This document shows positions 54,181 through 63,135 of a stretch of DNA of 64,000 nucleotides, one piece after another. The stretch's first letter is position 1. Each line of letters starts with the position of its first letter. The notes beneath the pieces were generated by a model. That model did no database searches and was not told the origin of the DNA. It saw only the letters and a list, made by a program, of their open reading frames with translations. The translations under genes and the position numbers were made by a program. The DNA comes from an uncultured Solirubrobacterales bacterium (GTDB lineage Bacteria; Actinomycetota; Thermoleophilia; Solirubrobacterales; JACPNS01), in the NCBI GenBank assembly GCA_937128795.1, contig CAKZMQ010000023.1:1-64000 (forward strand), given 5' to 3'.

Positions 54181-54411
54181 CAGTGGTTCTGGTCCAAACT
54201 GTTCAACTGCGTGCCTCTGCCGTTTGAGCAAGCCCAAGCGGCGCACATCAGTATTCGATTCGTGCGACGACAACGTGGTGGCGCACTGCCCCTAAGCAGC
54301 GGCGCACCGATTACTGACCGAGAAACCCCGAAGTCGAACTGCCGAGCGAACACGCCCCAAACTAGCACGAACAGCGCGTTTGCGCAAGTCGTGCAGAGTC
54401 CGCAAATTGCG

Positions 54412-55668
54412 TCAATACAGCGGGTTGAAGACGAAGCCTGTGGGGATCTTTGGGTAAAAGTAAGTCGACTTTGGAGGCATGTTCACGCCGGCGGCCGCGA
54501 TCTCGCGAATCTGTTCGATCGGCGTCGGTCGCAGGAAGAAGCAGAGGTCGTAGCGACCGTTCTCGACAAAACTTCGAGCCTCCTCAACGTCGCTCGAGTA
54601 CCAAAGCCCGTTGAGGTGTGAGATGTCGTCGTCACTCATTCCCAGCGCTCCCTTCAGTAATAGTGCCTCGAGGATCGCGGTGTCCAGTCGCCGATAGCTC
54701 GAGGGAAATCCATCCAGCGCCATGTCAGCGATCGATTGGTCTTTCAGTTTCAAGCGGTAGGGCTTTTTGTGAAAGGAATCGAGGTAACCGAATTCTCCGG
54801 CAACGCCTGTGTCTTCTGGCGGTGCCAGCCGATCTGAGGTCACTTCAGACGTCTCAAAGTTCTGCGCGATCACGTCTTCGATCGCCGCTCGTTGCTCGGC
54901 CGTCGTGTTTTCGGCGAGCCGGTGCGTTGCAAACACAGTCATTCCCGGGTCCTCAAGCGCGCAGACGTACATCAACACGAAATTGTGGTCGCCGTCGCCG
55001 CCGACTTCGGCCGCATATGCGCGCGCGGTTTCGTAGCGGTGGTGGCCATCGGCGATCAGCAGCTCCCGATCGGCAAGGGCATCGGTGAACGCGGCGACGT
55101 CGGCGGGGTCTGCGACGCGCCAGATCGAGTTTTCCGTTCCGTTCGAATCTGTTGCTCGGTCGAATCGCTCGCCGTCGGCCACGCGATCGATTGCGGAGCG
55201 GAAGTCGCCGGACGCGTCGGAGAACAGGCTGAATATCGGTGACAGATTCATTCGTGTGGCGCGCATCAGGTCGAGGCGGTCCTGCTTGGGACCAGGGTGA
55301 GTGCGTTCGTGCGGACGAATCAGTCCGGGTCCGTAGTCGGTCACACGAACTCGGCAGAACAGACCTGTTCGAGTGCGAGTCGTGCCGTCGGGGCCTTCAT
55401 AGTCCTGGCGCAGTACCCAGTACGCCGGCTCGTCCTCAGCGGTGAGCGCGCCGACTTGCATCCACTGTTTGATCAAGTCTCCAGCGTGTTCGTATTTTTG
55501 CTCGCCGACCGGCAGGTCGATCTCGACGACGTTAAAGGTGTTGCCACCGGCGAGTTCGGCGCGCAGCGCCTCGTCGATCACGTCATACGGGGGCGAAATC
55601 AGTTCGTCGAGCGGCCCGGCGACGGCCGTGTCGAATCGCATCGTTCTGATCGGTTTGATCTCGGCCAT
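54412..55668 (-). CDS. DUF1015 family protein
   Basis: A 418-residue cytosolic protein matching DUF1015 over its length. It has PISTMRFDTAVAGPL-like opening (IKPIRTMRFDTAVAGPLDEL), ISPPYDVIDEALRAEL, GLIRPHERTHPGPKQDRLDL, LLIADGHHRYETARAYA, and a C-terminal FFLRPTPIEQIREIAAAG with VNMPPKSTYFYPK. The strongly conserved DGHHRYE suggests an active site. The family's function is not established to my knowledge; kinase-like activity has been proposed for distant relatives. Start at ATG 55668. It is divergent from tRNA-Pro. Confidence 0.92.
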   Translation of the reverse strand: MAEIKPIRTMRFDTAVAGPLDELISPPYDVIDEALRAELAGGNTFNVVEIDLPVGEQKYEHAGDLIKQWMQVGALTAEDEPAYWVLRQDYEGPDGTTRTRTGLFCRVRVTDYGPGLIRPHERTHPGPKQDRLDLMRATRMNLSPIFSLFSDASGDFRSAIDRVADGERFDRATDSNGTENSIWRVADPADVAAFTDALADRELLIADGHHRYETARAYAAEVGGDGDHNFVLMYVCALEDPGMTVFATHRLAENTTAEQRAAIEDVIAQNFETSEVTSDRLAPPEDTGVAGEFGYLDSFHKKPYRLKLKDQSIADMALDGFPSSYRRLDTAILEALLLKGALGMSDDDISHLNGLWYSSDVEEARSFVENGRYDLCFFLRPTPIEQIREIAAAGVNMPPKSTYFYPKIPTGFVFNPLY

Positions 55669-55730
55669 CGGAGCGGCCAGCTTATCGCGGGATCGAGTTG
55701 ACACGAGCGGCGCGTATGATTCGGACCGAT

Positions 55731-55804
55731 CGGGGCGTGGCGCAGCTTGGTAGCGCACCTGCTTTGGGAGCAGGGGGTCGCTGGTTCGAATCCAGTCGCC
55801 CCGA
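55731..55804 (+). tRNA. tRNA-Pro (TGG)
   Basis: A 74-base cloverleaf. The acceptor stem is CGGGGCG/CGCCCCG, the D-arm is GCGCAGCTTGGTAGCGC, and the anticodon stem CCTGC/GCAGG encloses TTTGGGA (anticodon TGG). The T-arm is GCTGGTTCGAATCCAGT, with A as discriminator and CCA not encoded. A TATGAT box at 55715-55720 fits a -10 element for it. Confidence 0.97.
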
Positions 55805-56177
55805 TGAATGCCGTTTGGGCCTGGTCAGGCATCGCGTAATTTAGGTAGAACGCCAACCGCAGGCGGATTCGCCGACATCGCCCGAACGAGGTAGAAACGC
55901 AGAACAAAAAAACTTGCGTTTTGCTCTGGACAAACCCGTGATCCGGTGCTAAAGTCGAAGGGTCGGTACCACTATCGACTCGGCAAACTCGGTTAGAAAT
56001 TCCGCGAGCAACAAGATTCTCTCGGTTCAGTTGATTGCTGTGATTTCGATTTCGTGAGTCTTCGATTTCGTGAATCACGGGGCCGATCGCTATTGAATCT
56101 CACAATTGCCTCTTCACTCGGCCATACCAGTCGTCATTAGACGCATTGAAAGCAAAAAGGAATAGGACTTAGACATC
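55805..56177 (+). other. 373-bp intergenic region, leader of secreted protein gene
   Basis: No convincing coding frame. It is AT-richer than average and contains a 16-base-period direct repeat, TCGATTTCGTGA, at 56046-56057 and 56062-56073. A purine-rich AAAAAGGAATAGGA about 12 bases before the ATG at 56178 can serve as ribosome-binding site. The remainder probably holds the promoter, which I cannot place. Confidence 0.5.
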
Positions 56178-57260
56178 ATGGACTCGGCGTACTCAGCTTC
56201 GACGCTATTTGGGCGTCCCCGCGCGAACCGCAGCATTGGCTCGCGCAGATCAATGATCGCGCTTGCTCTGGCGACTGCACTCTCATGCCTGGGATTGGCT
56301 CTTGGTGCGCAGTCCGCTTCAGCAAGCTTCACATGCATCTCGCTCGATCCGCCAACTGCGAACAACCAGCTTCCGCAGGACACCACGCACACCGTCACCG
56401 CGACCGTGCGCGTCAGTTACGACCCGATCGGTCACCCGAACTCGGACGGGCCGGCCGCCGGTAACACCACTGGCGACTACTCGGTGTGGTGGATCTGGGA
56501 TGACTACTACAAGGCGCTCTACCCCAACGCGACGGACAGGTTCACGGACTTCTACCAGACCACGTTCCTGAACTCGCTCTACCCGGGTGTGTGCAGTGAC
56601 CCGAACGTCCCGGCACAGCTTCCGGTGCTGCCGAACGCTCCGGTCAGCTTCATCATCACCAGTGGACCGAGCGCCGGACAGATTGGCAACGCAACGACCG
56701 ACGCCAACGGCCAGGCGACCTTCACTTGGAGCAACGGCGTCCCGGGAACGGACAGCGTTTCTGCGTCGACGTTCTCGAACTTCACGCCGCCGTCACCGCT
56801 AACGACTGACCCGCCGGATGGCTCCGGTGTGGACGTTCTCAGTGGTCCTGTCACGGCGACTGCAGTCAAGAACTGGCTTCCGCCGATCCCGCCACCGCCG
56901 CCACCGCCACCGCCGCCACCAGCTCCGCCAGTGACGCCGTCGGCCGTTCCGGCTGCCGTCCTGCGCATCCCGGGCAAGTGCCGGACCCGTCGCTTCTACA
57001 TCCGCGCGTCGACTTCCGGCGGAAAAGTTCGCAAGATGGTCCTGAAGATCGACCGCAAGCGGGCAAAGGTTCGCCGCACGATCAAGCGCAGCACGAGCCG
57101 TCGATTCTTGATCGACACCGGGCGCTACAAGGCCGGAACCCACCGCGTGACGCTGACCACGTACTTCACCAACGGTCGGCGCGTCACCAAGACTGGGCGC
57201 TTCAGGCTCTGCAAGGTTCGCACTTCGCGCGCACGCGTGAGTCCGAGGTTCACCGGCTGA
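56178..57260 (+). CDS. secreted Ig-like protein with polyproline spacer and basic C-terminal module
   Basis: A 360-residue exported protein. A long n-region leads to the signal core IALALATALSCLGLALGAQS with ASA cleavage. Residues about 50-230 are Thr/Pro-rich beta sequence resembling an invasin/Big-like Ig domain (TTDANGQATFTWSNGVPGTD). A run of ten or more Pro (about 237-250) separates it from an 80-residue basic module bracketed by two Cys (CRTRRFYIRASTSGGKVRKM ... GRFRLCKV). The module resembles that of the 58456 gene and may bind wall polymers. Function unknown. Confidence 0.8.
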   Translation: MDSAYSASTLFGRPRANRSIGSRRSMIALALATALSCLGLALGAQSASASFTCISLDPPTANNQLPQDTTHTVTATVRVSYDPIGHPNSDGPAAGNTTGDYSVWWIWDDYYKALYPNATDRFTDFYQTTFLNSLYPGVCSDPNVPAQLPVLPNAPVSFIITSGPSAGQIGNATTDANGQATFTWSNGVPGTDSVSASTFSNFTPPSPLTTDPPDGSGVDVLSGPVTATAVKNWLPPIPPPPPPPPPPPAPPVTPSAVPAAVLRIPGKCRTRRFYIRASTSGGKVRKMVLKIDRKRAKVRRTIKRSTSRRFLIDTGRYKAGTHRVTLTTYFTNGRRVTKTGRFRLCKVRTSRARVSPRFTG

Positions 57261-57324
57261 CACCAGCCTGCACGACGACATTCCGAGCAGCTAGCGGGTT
57301 GTAGTAAAAACCACAGCCCTGCCG

Positions 57325-57354
57325 CACAACATCCACCGCAAGGTGGATGTTGTG
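57325..57354. terminator. 13-bp perfect hairpin with GCAA tetraloop
   Basis: CACAACATCCACC (57325-57337) and GGTGGATGTTGTG (57342-57354) pair without mismatch around GCAA, a GNRA-type loop. It lies 65 bases after the secreted-protein stop. There is no T-run directly after it on the plus strand, so a factor-dependent terminator or 3'-end stabiliser is as likely as an intrinsic terminator. Confidence 0.6.
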
Positions 57355-57416
57355 GTTAAGGCAGTCGTTTGGCTCGCCGGACTGCTGCAACAGAGGTCAC
57401 TGGTAGCGTTGATCAA

Positions 57417-58352
57417 GTGAGTATTCCTCTTGCGGAAGCCGCCATTGGATCGGTGTCGCCGCCGATGGTCCTGCTTCTGGTGATCGTCACCGTCGCCTAT
57501 GCAAAGCGCGTCCACTCACTTGCCGGAACGCGACGGTCGGTTCGCAGATTGCGACAGTTTTCGTTCTACTCGGCGATTGTCGTGCTGATCGCCGAGCCGC
57601 TGTCACCGATCGGTCCGTGGGCTGATCTGTCCTTCACCGCACACATGCTTGAACACCTCGCGATCGGCGATCTCGCTGCGCTGTTGATGGTCCTTGGCCT
57701 GACAGGCCCGTTGATCCAGCCGTTGCTGAAAAATCCGATCGTGGCTGCGCTTCGGCCACTGACCCATCCGCTCGTCGCGGTGGCGTTCTGGATCCTCAAC
57801 CTGTATCTCTGGCACTTGCCGGTGTTGTTCGGCGCGGCGCTCGAATACGACAGTGTGCACGTGATCCAGCACATGCTGTTCTTCACGGCGGGTTTCAACA
57901 TGTGGATGGCCTTGTTTGGACCGCTGCCGCAGCCGGCATGGTTCGGCAACATCGCGAAACTCTTCTACATCGTCGGTGTGCGAGTCGCAGGGGTACTGCT
58001 CGGAAACGTGTTCGTGTTCAGCGGTGCGACGTACTACACGCAGTACGAATCGGCAGAGAATCCATTCGGCCTGTCGCCGCTCGCCGACCAGAGTACGGCC
58101 GGCGCGGTGATGATGGCGGAGGGCACGTTGATTTCGTTCATATTGTTCGCCTGGCTTTTCTATCGAGCCGCGCGAGAAGGCGAAGAAAGCCAGCAATTGA
58201 TCGATCTCGCCAACGAACACGGCGTTTCGGTAACCGACGCGCGAACGGCCAGAGCCGCAGCCGCCGGTACGACCGACCTGCTTCGCGAGCGAATTTCGAC
58301 TCGAGCTGGCGAGAAAATCACGTCGGCACCGGACCAGGCCGACGAACCTTGA
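57417..58352 (+). CDS. ctaG: CtaG/caa3-type cytochrome c oxidase assembly protein
   Basis: A 311-residue membrane protein with seven predicted helices, the caa3_CtaG family layout. Key segments are FTAHMLEHLAIGDLAALLMV, LYLWHLPVLFGAALEYDSVH, VIQHMLFFTAGFNMWMALFG and YYTQYESAENPFGLSPLADQ, with conserved His that may bind copper. The family inserts copper into Cu_A/Cu_B oxidases. A GTG start at 57417 (VSIPLAEAAIGS) is preferred over an upstream-open frame. No oxidase subunits are within the window. The last 60 residues are a cytoplasmic tail. Confidence 0.9.
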   Translation: MSIPLAEAAIGSVSPPMVLLLVIVTVAYAKRVHSLAGTRRSVRRLRQFSFYSAIVVLIAEPLSPIGPWADLSFTAHMLEHLAIGDLAALLMVLGLTGPLIQPLLKNPIVAALRPLTHPLVAVAFWILNLYLWHLPVLFGAALEYDSVHVIQHMLFFTAGFNMWMALFGPLPQPAWFGNIAKLFYIVGVRVAGVLLGNVFVFSGATYYTQYESAENPFGLSPLADQSTAGAVMMAEGTLISFILFAWLFYRAAREGEESQQLIDLANEHGVSVTDARTARAAAAGTTDLLRERISTRAGEKITSAPDQADEP

Positions 58353-58455
58353 CAATCGCCGTTGCCGCCATACACTGGGGTCAATCTCGGATCGCGACCT
58401 ACTCGCTGAACGTCGCGTGAACTCAACCTCGGTATTGAAGAAAGTCGCGCCGCCC

Positions 58456-58860
58456 ATGCGTTTCCTAATTGCTGCAATCGCTTCGTTCGCATTGGCTGCA
58501 AGCCCCGCGCTCGCCGACGGTCAGGTCCCGGTGGAACCAGCGCCGCCGGTCGACGTCGCGCTTCCGGCGACAGTTGACGTCCACGCGGTCGACCCGGTCG
58601 TATCGGTCGCCCGACACCGCCGCTGTTCGAGCCGAACGATTGTTATCAGTCCGACGTATTACGGCGGCGCATTGATCAAATCGGTGCTGTTCGTGAACGG
58701 CCGACGTATGCAAACTCGCACCGAAAGTGGTCGTCCGTTCAGCCTCGGAGTTCGTCGATTCAAGTCTGGTCGCAACAACTATGAAGTCGTCAGCATTTTC
58801 GCGAGCGGAAAAGCTTCCAGCGCGATCGGTGCGTTCAGGCGTTGTTCTCGCCGAAAGTGA
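58456..58860 (+). CDS. small secreted protein with Cys-bracketed basic module
   Basis: A 134-residue exported protein. MRFLIAAIASFALAASPALA is a full signal peptide, which favours ATG 58456 over a GTG 13 codons earlier. The mature part has a Pro/Val spacer and then one 75-residue module between two Cys (CSSRTIVISPTYYGGALIKS ... GAFRRC). The GG..I..V..V.GRR..., F...VRRFKSG and SGK pattern parallels the module of the 56178 protein. There is no catalytic motif. It may be a minimal wall-associated relative. Confidence 0.7.
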   Translation: MRFLIAAIASFALAASPALADGQVPVEPAPPVDVALPATVDVHAVDPVVSVARHRRCSSRTIVISPTYYGGALIKSVLFVNGRRMQTRTESGRPFSLGVRRFKSGRNNYEVVSIFASGKASSAIGAFRRCSRRK

Positions 58861-58872
58861 TCCGGCCGACCG

Positions 58873-59976
58873 TCAAACGGTCGACGCCGATACAAGATCG
58901 AGCACGCGTCGGCTCGCGCTGTCCAAATCCAACCCGTCGGTCGCTGTGACCGTGACGTGCCCGACCTTGCGTCCGGCGCGTGGTTCCTTGTCGTACAGGT
59001 GAACGTGTGCGCCGGGCACTGCGAGCAGCGATCCAAGCTCGGGGCTGTCGCCGATCAAATTAACCATCAAGCACTCCGTCACGGGTGACGTGCTTCCGAG
59101 CGGTAAATCGAGAATCGCGCGAATGTGGTTTTCGAACTGCGAGGTCGGCGCGGCGTCAATCGTCCAGTGGCCACTGTTGTGCACTCGCGGCGCAAACTCG
59201 TTGGCGATCAACTCGCCTTCCACGTCGAAGAGCTCGAGAGCGAGCACGCCGACGTAATCGAGCTCGGTCAGCAGCTTGGTCACAAATGCGTTCGCGACAT
59301 GGGTCAGGTCATCGCCAAGTTCGGCCGGTGCTTTGGAGGTACGCAGAATTCCCGAGACGTGCAGATTCTCGGTCGGCGGATACACGGCAATCTCACCGCT
59401 CGAAGAGCGCACTGCGATCACCGATAGTTCGCGATCAAACGCGATTCGGCGCTCGATGACGCACGGCGATTCGCCGACCGACGCCCAGGCGCGCGCCAAA
59501 TCGGACGAGTCCTCGATGGTCGCCTGACCCTTGCCGTCGTAGCCAAACCTTCGCGTCTTGAGAATCGCCGGTCCCGCGATCCCGTCGAAAGCGGTCTCAA
59601 GCTCTGCAAATGAGTCAACAGTTGCGTAGGTCGCGATCGGTATGCCCAGTTTCGAGAAAAGCTGCTTCTCATCGAGTCTGTCCTGGCTCGTTTCGAGCGC
59701 GCGAGTTGGCGGCGCGAGCTTCGCCCGCGATTCGATCGCCTCCAGCGCTGGCGCGGAAACGTTCTCGAACTCAAAGGTCACGACGTCGCTTTTGGCGGCC
59801 ATCTCCCGCAGTGCGTCGATTTCGTCGAATGCGGCGATCGTGTGGTCGGCGGCGACGCGCCCGCCCGCTGTAGGGGATGGATCGAGCACCCCGCAATTGA
59901 CGCCAAGTGGGGCCGCGGCAAGCGCGAGCATGCGGCCGAGTTGTCCACCGCCCACGATCCCGACGTACGGCGTCAA
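58873..59976 (-). CDS. purK: 5-(carboxyamino)imidazole ribonucleotide synthase PurK
   Basis: A 367-residue ATP-grasp enzyme of purine synthesis that converts AIR, bicarbonate and ATP to N5-CAIR. It has the N-terminal GIVGGGQLGRMLALAAAPLG, LKTRRFGYDGKGQATI (ATP site), and EFAPRVHNSGHWTIDA (metal/substrate site). Length is normal. The start is TTG at 59976, 4 bases after the purE stop on the same strand, giving tight purE-purK coupling. There is no other purine gene in the window. Confidence 0.95.
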   Translation of the reverse strand: MTPYVGIVGGGQLGRMLALAAAPLGVNCGVLDPSPTAGGRVAADHTIAAFDEIDALREMAAKSDVVTFEFENVSAPALEAIESRAKLAPPTRALETSQDRLDEKQLFSKLGIPIATYATVDSFAELETAFDGIAGPAILKTRRFGYDGKGQATIEDSSDLARAWASVGESPCVIERRIAFDRELSVIAVRSSSGEIAVYPPTENLHVSGILRTSKAPAELGDDLTHVANAFVTKLLTELDYVGVLALELFDVEGELIANEFAPRVHNSGHWTIDAAPTSQFENHIRAILDLPLGSTSPVTECLMVNLIGDSPELGSLLAVPGAHVHLYDKEPRAGRKVGHVTVTATDGLDLDSASRRVLDLVSASTV

Positions 59977-59980
59977 ATCG

Positions 59981-60493
59981 TCAGTTCCGTTCGGGGTGCT
60001 GAGCTACCGCTGCGGTTGCGGCTGCGCGCCGTGCATCCAGGGCAGCAAGGATTTCCGGGCGACTGTTCGCAAGGATCGAGCCCGCGAGCAACGCTGCGTT
60101 CGTTGCCCCCGCACTACCGATTGCCAGCGTACCCACCGGAACTCCTGCAGGCATCTGGGCGATCGAAAGCAGTGAATCGATCCCATTCAACGTCTTTGAC
60201 TGGACCGGGACTCCGAGCACGGGGATTGAGGTTTTCGCGGCCACCATTCCCGGCAGGTGTGCGGCGCCACCGGCGCCGGCAATGATCACCTCGAGTCCGC
60301 GATCGCGCGCCGACTCGGCGTAGGAGAACAGGCGATCCGGGGTGCGATGTGCCGACACGATCTGTACTTCGTGTGCGATGCCGAGCTCCTCAAGCACCGT
60401 CGCGGCGCAAGAGAGCGTTTCCCAGTCCGATTGGGATCCCATGATCACGCCGACCAATGGCGTGTCGGGTTGGGTATTTTCGGGCGAGCTCAC
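59981..60493 (-). CDS. purE: N5-CAIR mutase PurE
   Basis: A 170-residue mutase moving the carboxylate of N5-CAIR to C4. The signatures [27 protein letters not shown] and [19 protein letters not shown] are all present, with Ser/Asp/His active-site residues. A GTG at 60493 ([15 protein letters not shown]) matches the normal family length; the frame is open about 80 codons further and that extension is unlike PurE. It is divergent from the cupredoxin gene and 4 bases before purK. Confidence 0.95.
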   Translation of the reverse strand: MSSPENTQPDTPLVGVIMGSQSDWETLSCAATVLEELGIAHEVQIVSAHRTPDRLFSYAESARDRGLEVIIAGAGGAAHLPGMVAAKTSIPVLGVPVQSKTLNGIDSLLSIAQMPAGVPVGTLAIGSAGATNAALLAGSILANSRPEILAALDARRAAATAAVAQHPERN

Positions 60494-60629
60494 GATCGAT
60501 CGCAAGGTTACCGAGCGTCGAACGCGAAACAACTGCCGATGGTGTTTGCCGATGCGCGGCTCCGCCGGAAGTGATAGGACAATCACCAGCACATTCATGC
60601 GGACCGATTGATTGAGAGGACTTACCCCG

Positions 60630-61085
60630 ATGCGCACCAAGACTTTTCTGACACTCGCGCTGATCGCGATCTTCGCGTTCGCCGTCTCGGGCTGCGGCGA
60701 CAGCGACGACGAAGGAATCAACACGACGGACAACAATCCGGCTCAATCCGAGGCTGAAGATCCGAATGGCGAGACGACTGATTCAAGTGGTTCGGACACA
60801 AAACTTTCCCTTGCCGCCAATCCAGATGGCGAGCTCAAGTACAACAAGACGAAACTGAACACCAAGCCCGGAAATGTCACGATCGCGTTGACCAACGAAT
60901 CCTCGACGCCGCATGACGTAGCCGTCCGTGATTCGTCCGACGCGGAAATCGGCAAGAGCCAGACGATCACCGAGTCTGATACGTCGCTGGTGCTACCGGA
61001 TCTCGGTGCGGGCAGCTACACGTTCTTTTGCACGTTGCCGGGCCACGAGGCTGCGGGAATGAAAGGCACGCTGACCGTTCGGTGA
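60630..61085 (+). CDS. cupredoxin (plastocyanin-like) lipoprotein
   Basis: A 151-residue lipoprotein. The ATG at 60630 gives [18 protein letters not shown] with a lipidation Cys. A 40-residue acidic linker is followed by a plastocyanin-type domain. The copper ligands are visible as His in TPHDVAVR and Cys, His and Met in [19 protein letters not shown], the C-x4-H-x4-M type-1 pattern. It should act as an extracytoplasmic electron carrier. CtaG at 57417 is about 3 kb away but not in the same operon. Confidence 0.92.
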   Translation: MRTKTFLTLALIAIFAFAVSGCGDSDDEGINTTDNNPAQSEAEDPNGETTDSSGSDTKLSLAANPDGELKYNKTKLNTKPGNVTIALTNESSTPHDVAVRDSSDAEIGKSQTITESDTSLVLPDLGAGSYTFFCTLPGHEAAGMKGTLTVR

Positions 61086-61107
61086 GCGATCGCAGCGTCC
61101 TTGCGCG

Positions 61108-61875
61108 ATGTCCGCGATGATCGATCGTTGCTACCGCGGCATCGCGCCGTTCGTGCGCCTTTACACAACGGGCGCAGATTCTGCTCGTCTGGTCGAGCTC
61201 GGTTCGGTGCTGGCGTCGGTCGTGCCGGCATCGCCGCAACGCTCGCTCGTCAACACGGTTGTCTTCGATCGTGCCGAACCCGCCGAGCTGGCGTCGGCGC
61301 TACCGGCGTTGCAGGCCGAATTTGCGGCCGCCGGCGTCGCCGCGAGCAGCATCTGGGTCGTGGAGGGCGACAGCGAAGCAGAGGCGATTGTCGTCGATCA
61401 CGGATTCAAGCTCGACTCGACTCCGCGCGCGATGGGAGCAGATATATCTGCGCTTGAACTTGACGCCAGAGTCGGCGACGTGGATCTCAGCTGGGACATG
61501 CCGTCGGTTTCAACGCTGAACGAACGCGCATACGGACTTGATCGGGGCGACTTCGGCGCGGTGCTCGATCGGATACCGCCGACCGACGGCGTCTACTGCT
61601 TCACCGCGATCTCGCGCGGCGAACGCGTTGCTTCAGTAATGACGCTGCACATGCCCGACGGCGACTGCACGGTGTATTTCGTGGCAACCGACCCCGACCA
61701 TCGACGAGAAGGACACGCGCGTCGCGCGATGACCGCTGCGCTGCAGCACGCGCAGGCAGTCGGTTGCACGACCACGACGTTGCAAGCGACAAGCCATGGC
61801 GCTCCGCTTTATCGGCTGCTCGGATACCAGGATCTCGGCGTTGCCGTCAACCTCTGGGAGAAGCGCGACGACTGA
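61108..61875 (+). CDS. GNAT-family N-acetyltransferase
   Basis: A 255-residue acetyltransferase. The acetyl-CoA binding motif A is VYFVATDPDHRREGHARRAM (about residues 190-210), with the R/Q-x2-G-x-G/A consensus present as RREGHA. The N-terminal 100 residues are a diverged, second GNAT-like half, an architecture seen in tandem GNAT proteins. The C-terminus YRLLGYQDLGVAVNLWEK is the usual last strand. The substrate is unknown. It starts 22 bases after the cupredoxin stop and may be cotranscribed. Confidence 0.9.
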   Translation: MSAMIDRCYRGIAPFVRLYTTGADSARLVELGSVLASVVPASPQRSLVNTVVFDRAEPAELASALPALQAEFAAAGVAASSIWVVEGDSEAEAIVVDHGFKLDSTPRAMGADISALELDARVGDVDLSWDMPSVSTLNERAYGLDRGDFGAVLDRIPPTDGVYCFTAISRGERVASVMTLHMPDGDCTVYFVATDPDHRREGHARRAMTAALQHAQAVGCTTTTLQATSHGAPLYRLLGYQDLGVAVNLWEKRDD

Positions 61876-62355
61876 CGATCCAACGCCAGAAGGCAACAGA
61901 CTCGAAGGCAACAGAAAGGGCGGCCTGCTGGCCGCCCTCACTGTGTGCTCTTCGTTGTCCCATTCGCATGCAAGCTGTTTTGGGGGAGAATGCATGCGGA
62001 TCGCTCGGTATGCATGGCATTGTGAACGATCGTGATTCAGCGCGTGCGTTCGCTGGATTAACGAAATGTTGTCGCCGTCGCGCTGGCTGCGGCGCACCGT
62101 GTGGGGGACGGTCGACGCGCCGCGCCGCCAACGCTCTTGGCGGGGTTGCCGTCAACTCGAATCCGGTTGCGACGCGGCGATCGACCATGTGATGTGAGCG
62201 GGCATCGGGGGGTTGATGGCCGTACACCGTCGGACAGTGCTTTGAAGGTCCGAGCATGAAAGTTCGAAATTTCCGAACTTCCTGAACGATTCTAATGGAA
62301 CGGTTGACGCCATGCGGTGACGTTTGTCGTCCCGCGCCCAGTAGGTTTCTGGGCG
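61876..62355. other. 480-bp intergenic region before the SRAP gene
   Basis: Apart from the hairpin at 61917-61938, I see no gene-like frame with a plausible start or codon use. It contains a 7-bp inverted repeat, AAGTTCG/CGAACTT (62260-62266, 62274-62280), about 76 bases before the SRAP start. GCATGC-type sequences recur at about 61966-62015. The repeat could be an operator; nothing else is clear. Confidence 0.5.
61917..61938 (+). terminator. hairpin after the GNAT gene
   Basis: AGGGCGGC (61917-61924) pairs perfectly with GCCGCCCT (61931-61938) around CTGCTG. It sits 42 bases after the stop. The following sequence is only moderately T-rich, so termination strength is uncertain. Confidence 0.6.
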
Positions 62356-63072
62356 ATGTGCGGCCGTTACACATTGACGAAACCTGACTGGGTCGAGCAC
62401 GACTTCCACACGAGCTTTCCGACGCTCGCTGATTCGCTGCGGCGACCGCGCTTCAACGTGGCCCCCGGGCAATTGGTGCTTGCGATCACGCGGCGCGGCG
62501 CCGAGAACTCCGAAGTGCTCGACACCGACGCGATGAGATGGGGAGTCGAGGCCCCCTGGAAAGGGGGGCCGCCCCAGATGATCAACGCGCGATCGGAGAA
62601 GCTACGGTCGTCAAGACTTTGGAAATCGATGCTCGAGACTGGACGCTGCGCGATTCCGGCCGACGGTTTCTACGAGTGGCGCACGGCAGAGAAGAAGGGC
62701 GCTAGAAAACAACCGTTCTGGTTCACTCTTAGCGGCGGTGAGGGCTTCATGTTTGCGGGGCTTTCCACGCCGGATCGCACAAACCCCGAACAACCGGACC
62801 AATGCGCGATTGTCACCGTCGAGGCAAATGAGCTGGTCGAGGGTGTGCATGATCGGATGCCCGCGATGCTGCGCCGGCGCGACGTCGAACGCTGGCTGGG
62901 CACGGATCTGGACGAAGCATTGACATTGCTCCAGCCGTTCCCGTCTATCGAAATGACCGCGCGCACAGTTGGTCGCGCCGTGGGTAGCTCTGCGAACGAC
63001 GACGCATCGTTGATCGAGCCGATTGAATCGGCAGAGGCTGACGGCTCATTTACCGAGCCGCCACTTTTCTGA
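62356..63072 (+). CDS. SRAP (YedK/HMCES-type) abasic-site protein
   Basis: A 238-residue SOS-response-associated peptidase domain protein. The ATG at 62356 places Cys at position 2 (MCGRYTLTKPDW), the residue that becomes N-terminal after Met removal and crosslinks abasic sites in single-stranded DNA. The other conserved residues are Asn34 (RRPRFNVAPGQL), Glu107 (GFYEWR) and His165 (GVHDRMPAML). An upstream in-frame start would bury the Cys and is rejected. No SOS box is recognised nearby. Function: shielding or repair of abasic DNA in the cytoplasm. Confidence 0.95.
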   Translation: MCGRYTLTKPDWVEHDFHTSFPTLADSLRRPRFNVAPGQLVLAITRRGAENSEVLDTDAMRWGVEAPWKGGPPQMINARSEKLRSSRLWKSMLETGRCAIPADGFYEWRTAEKKGARKQPFWFTLSGGEGFMFAGLSTPDRTNPEQPDQCAIVTVEANELVEGVHDRMPAMLRRRDVERWLGTDLDEALTLLQPFPSIEMTARTVGRAVGSSANDDASLIEPIESAEADGSFTEPPLF

Positions 63073-63135
63073 AACGTCTGCCTCAATGGCCAGACGCGGC
63101 TAAAGCAGTGGTTTCCATTCGCCGAATACGTAGGA

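Noticed and set aside
55698..55720. TTGACA (55698-55703) plus TATGAT (55715-55720) as a full promoter for tRNA-Pro
   Set aside because: The spacing is only 11 bases. The TATGAT may be a real -10, but the TTGACA is not in -35 register.
61847..62374. Minus-strand frame of 175 residues across the intergenic region before the SRAP gene
   Set aside because: It overlaps the ends of both flanking genes, has no ribosome-binding site and a random-looking, His/Arg-rich composition.
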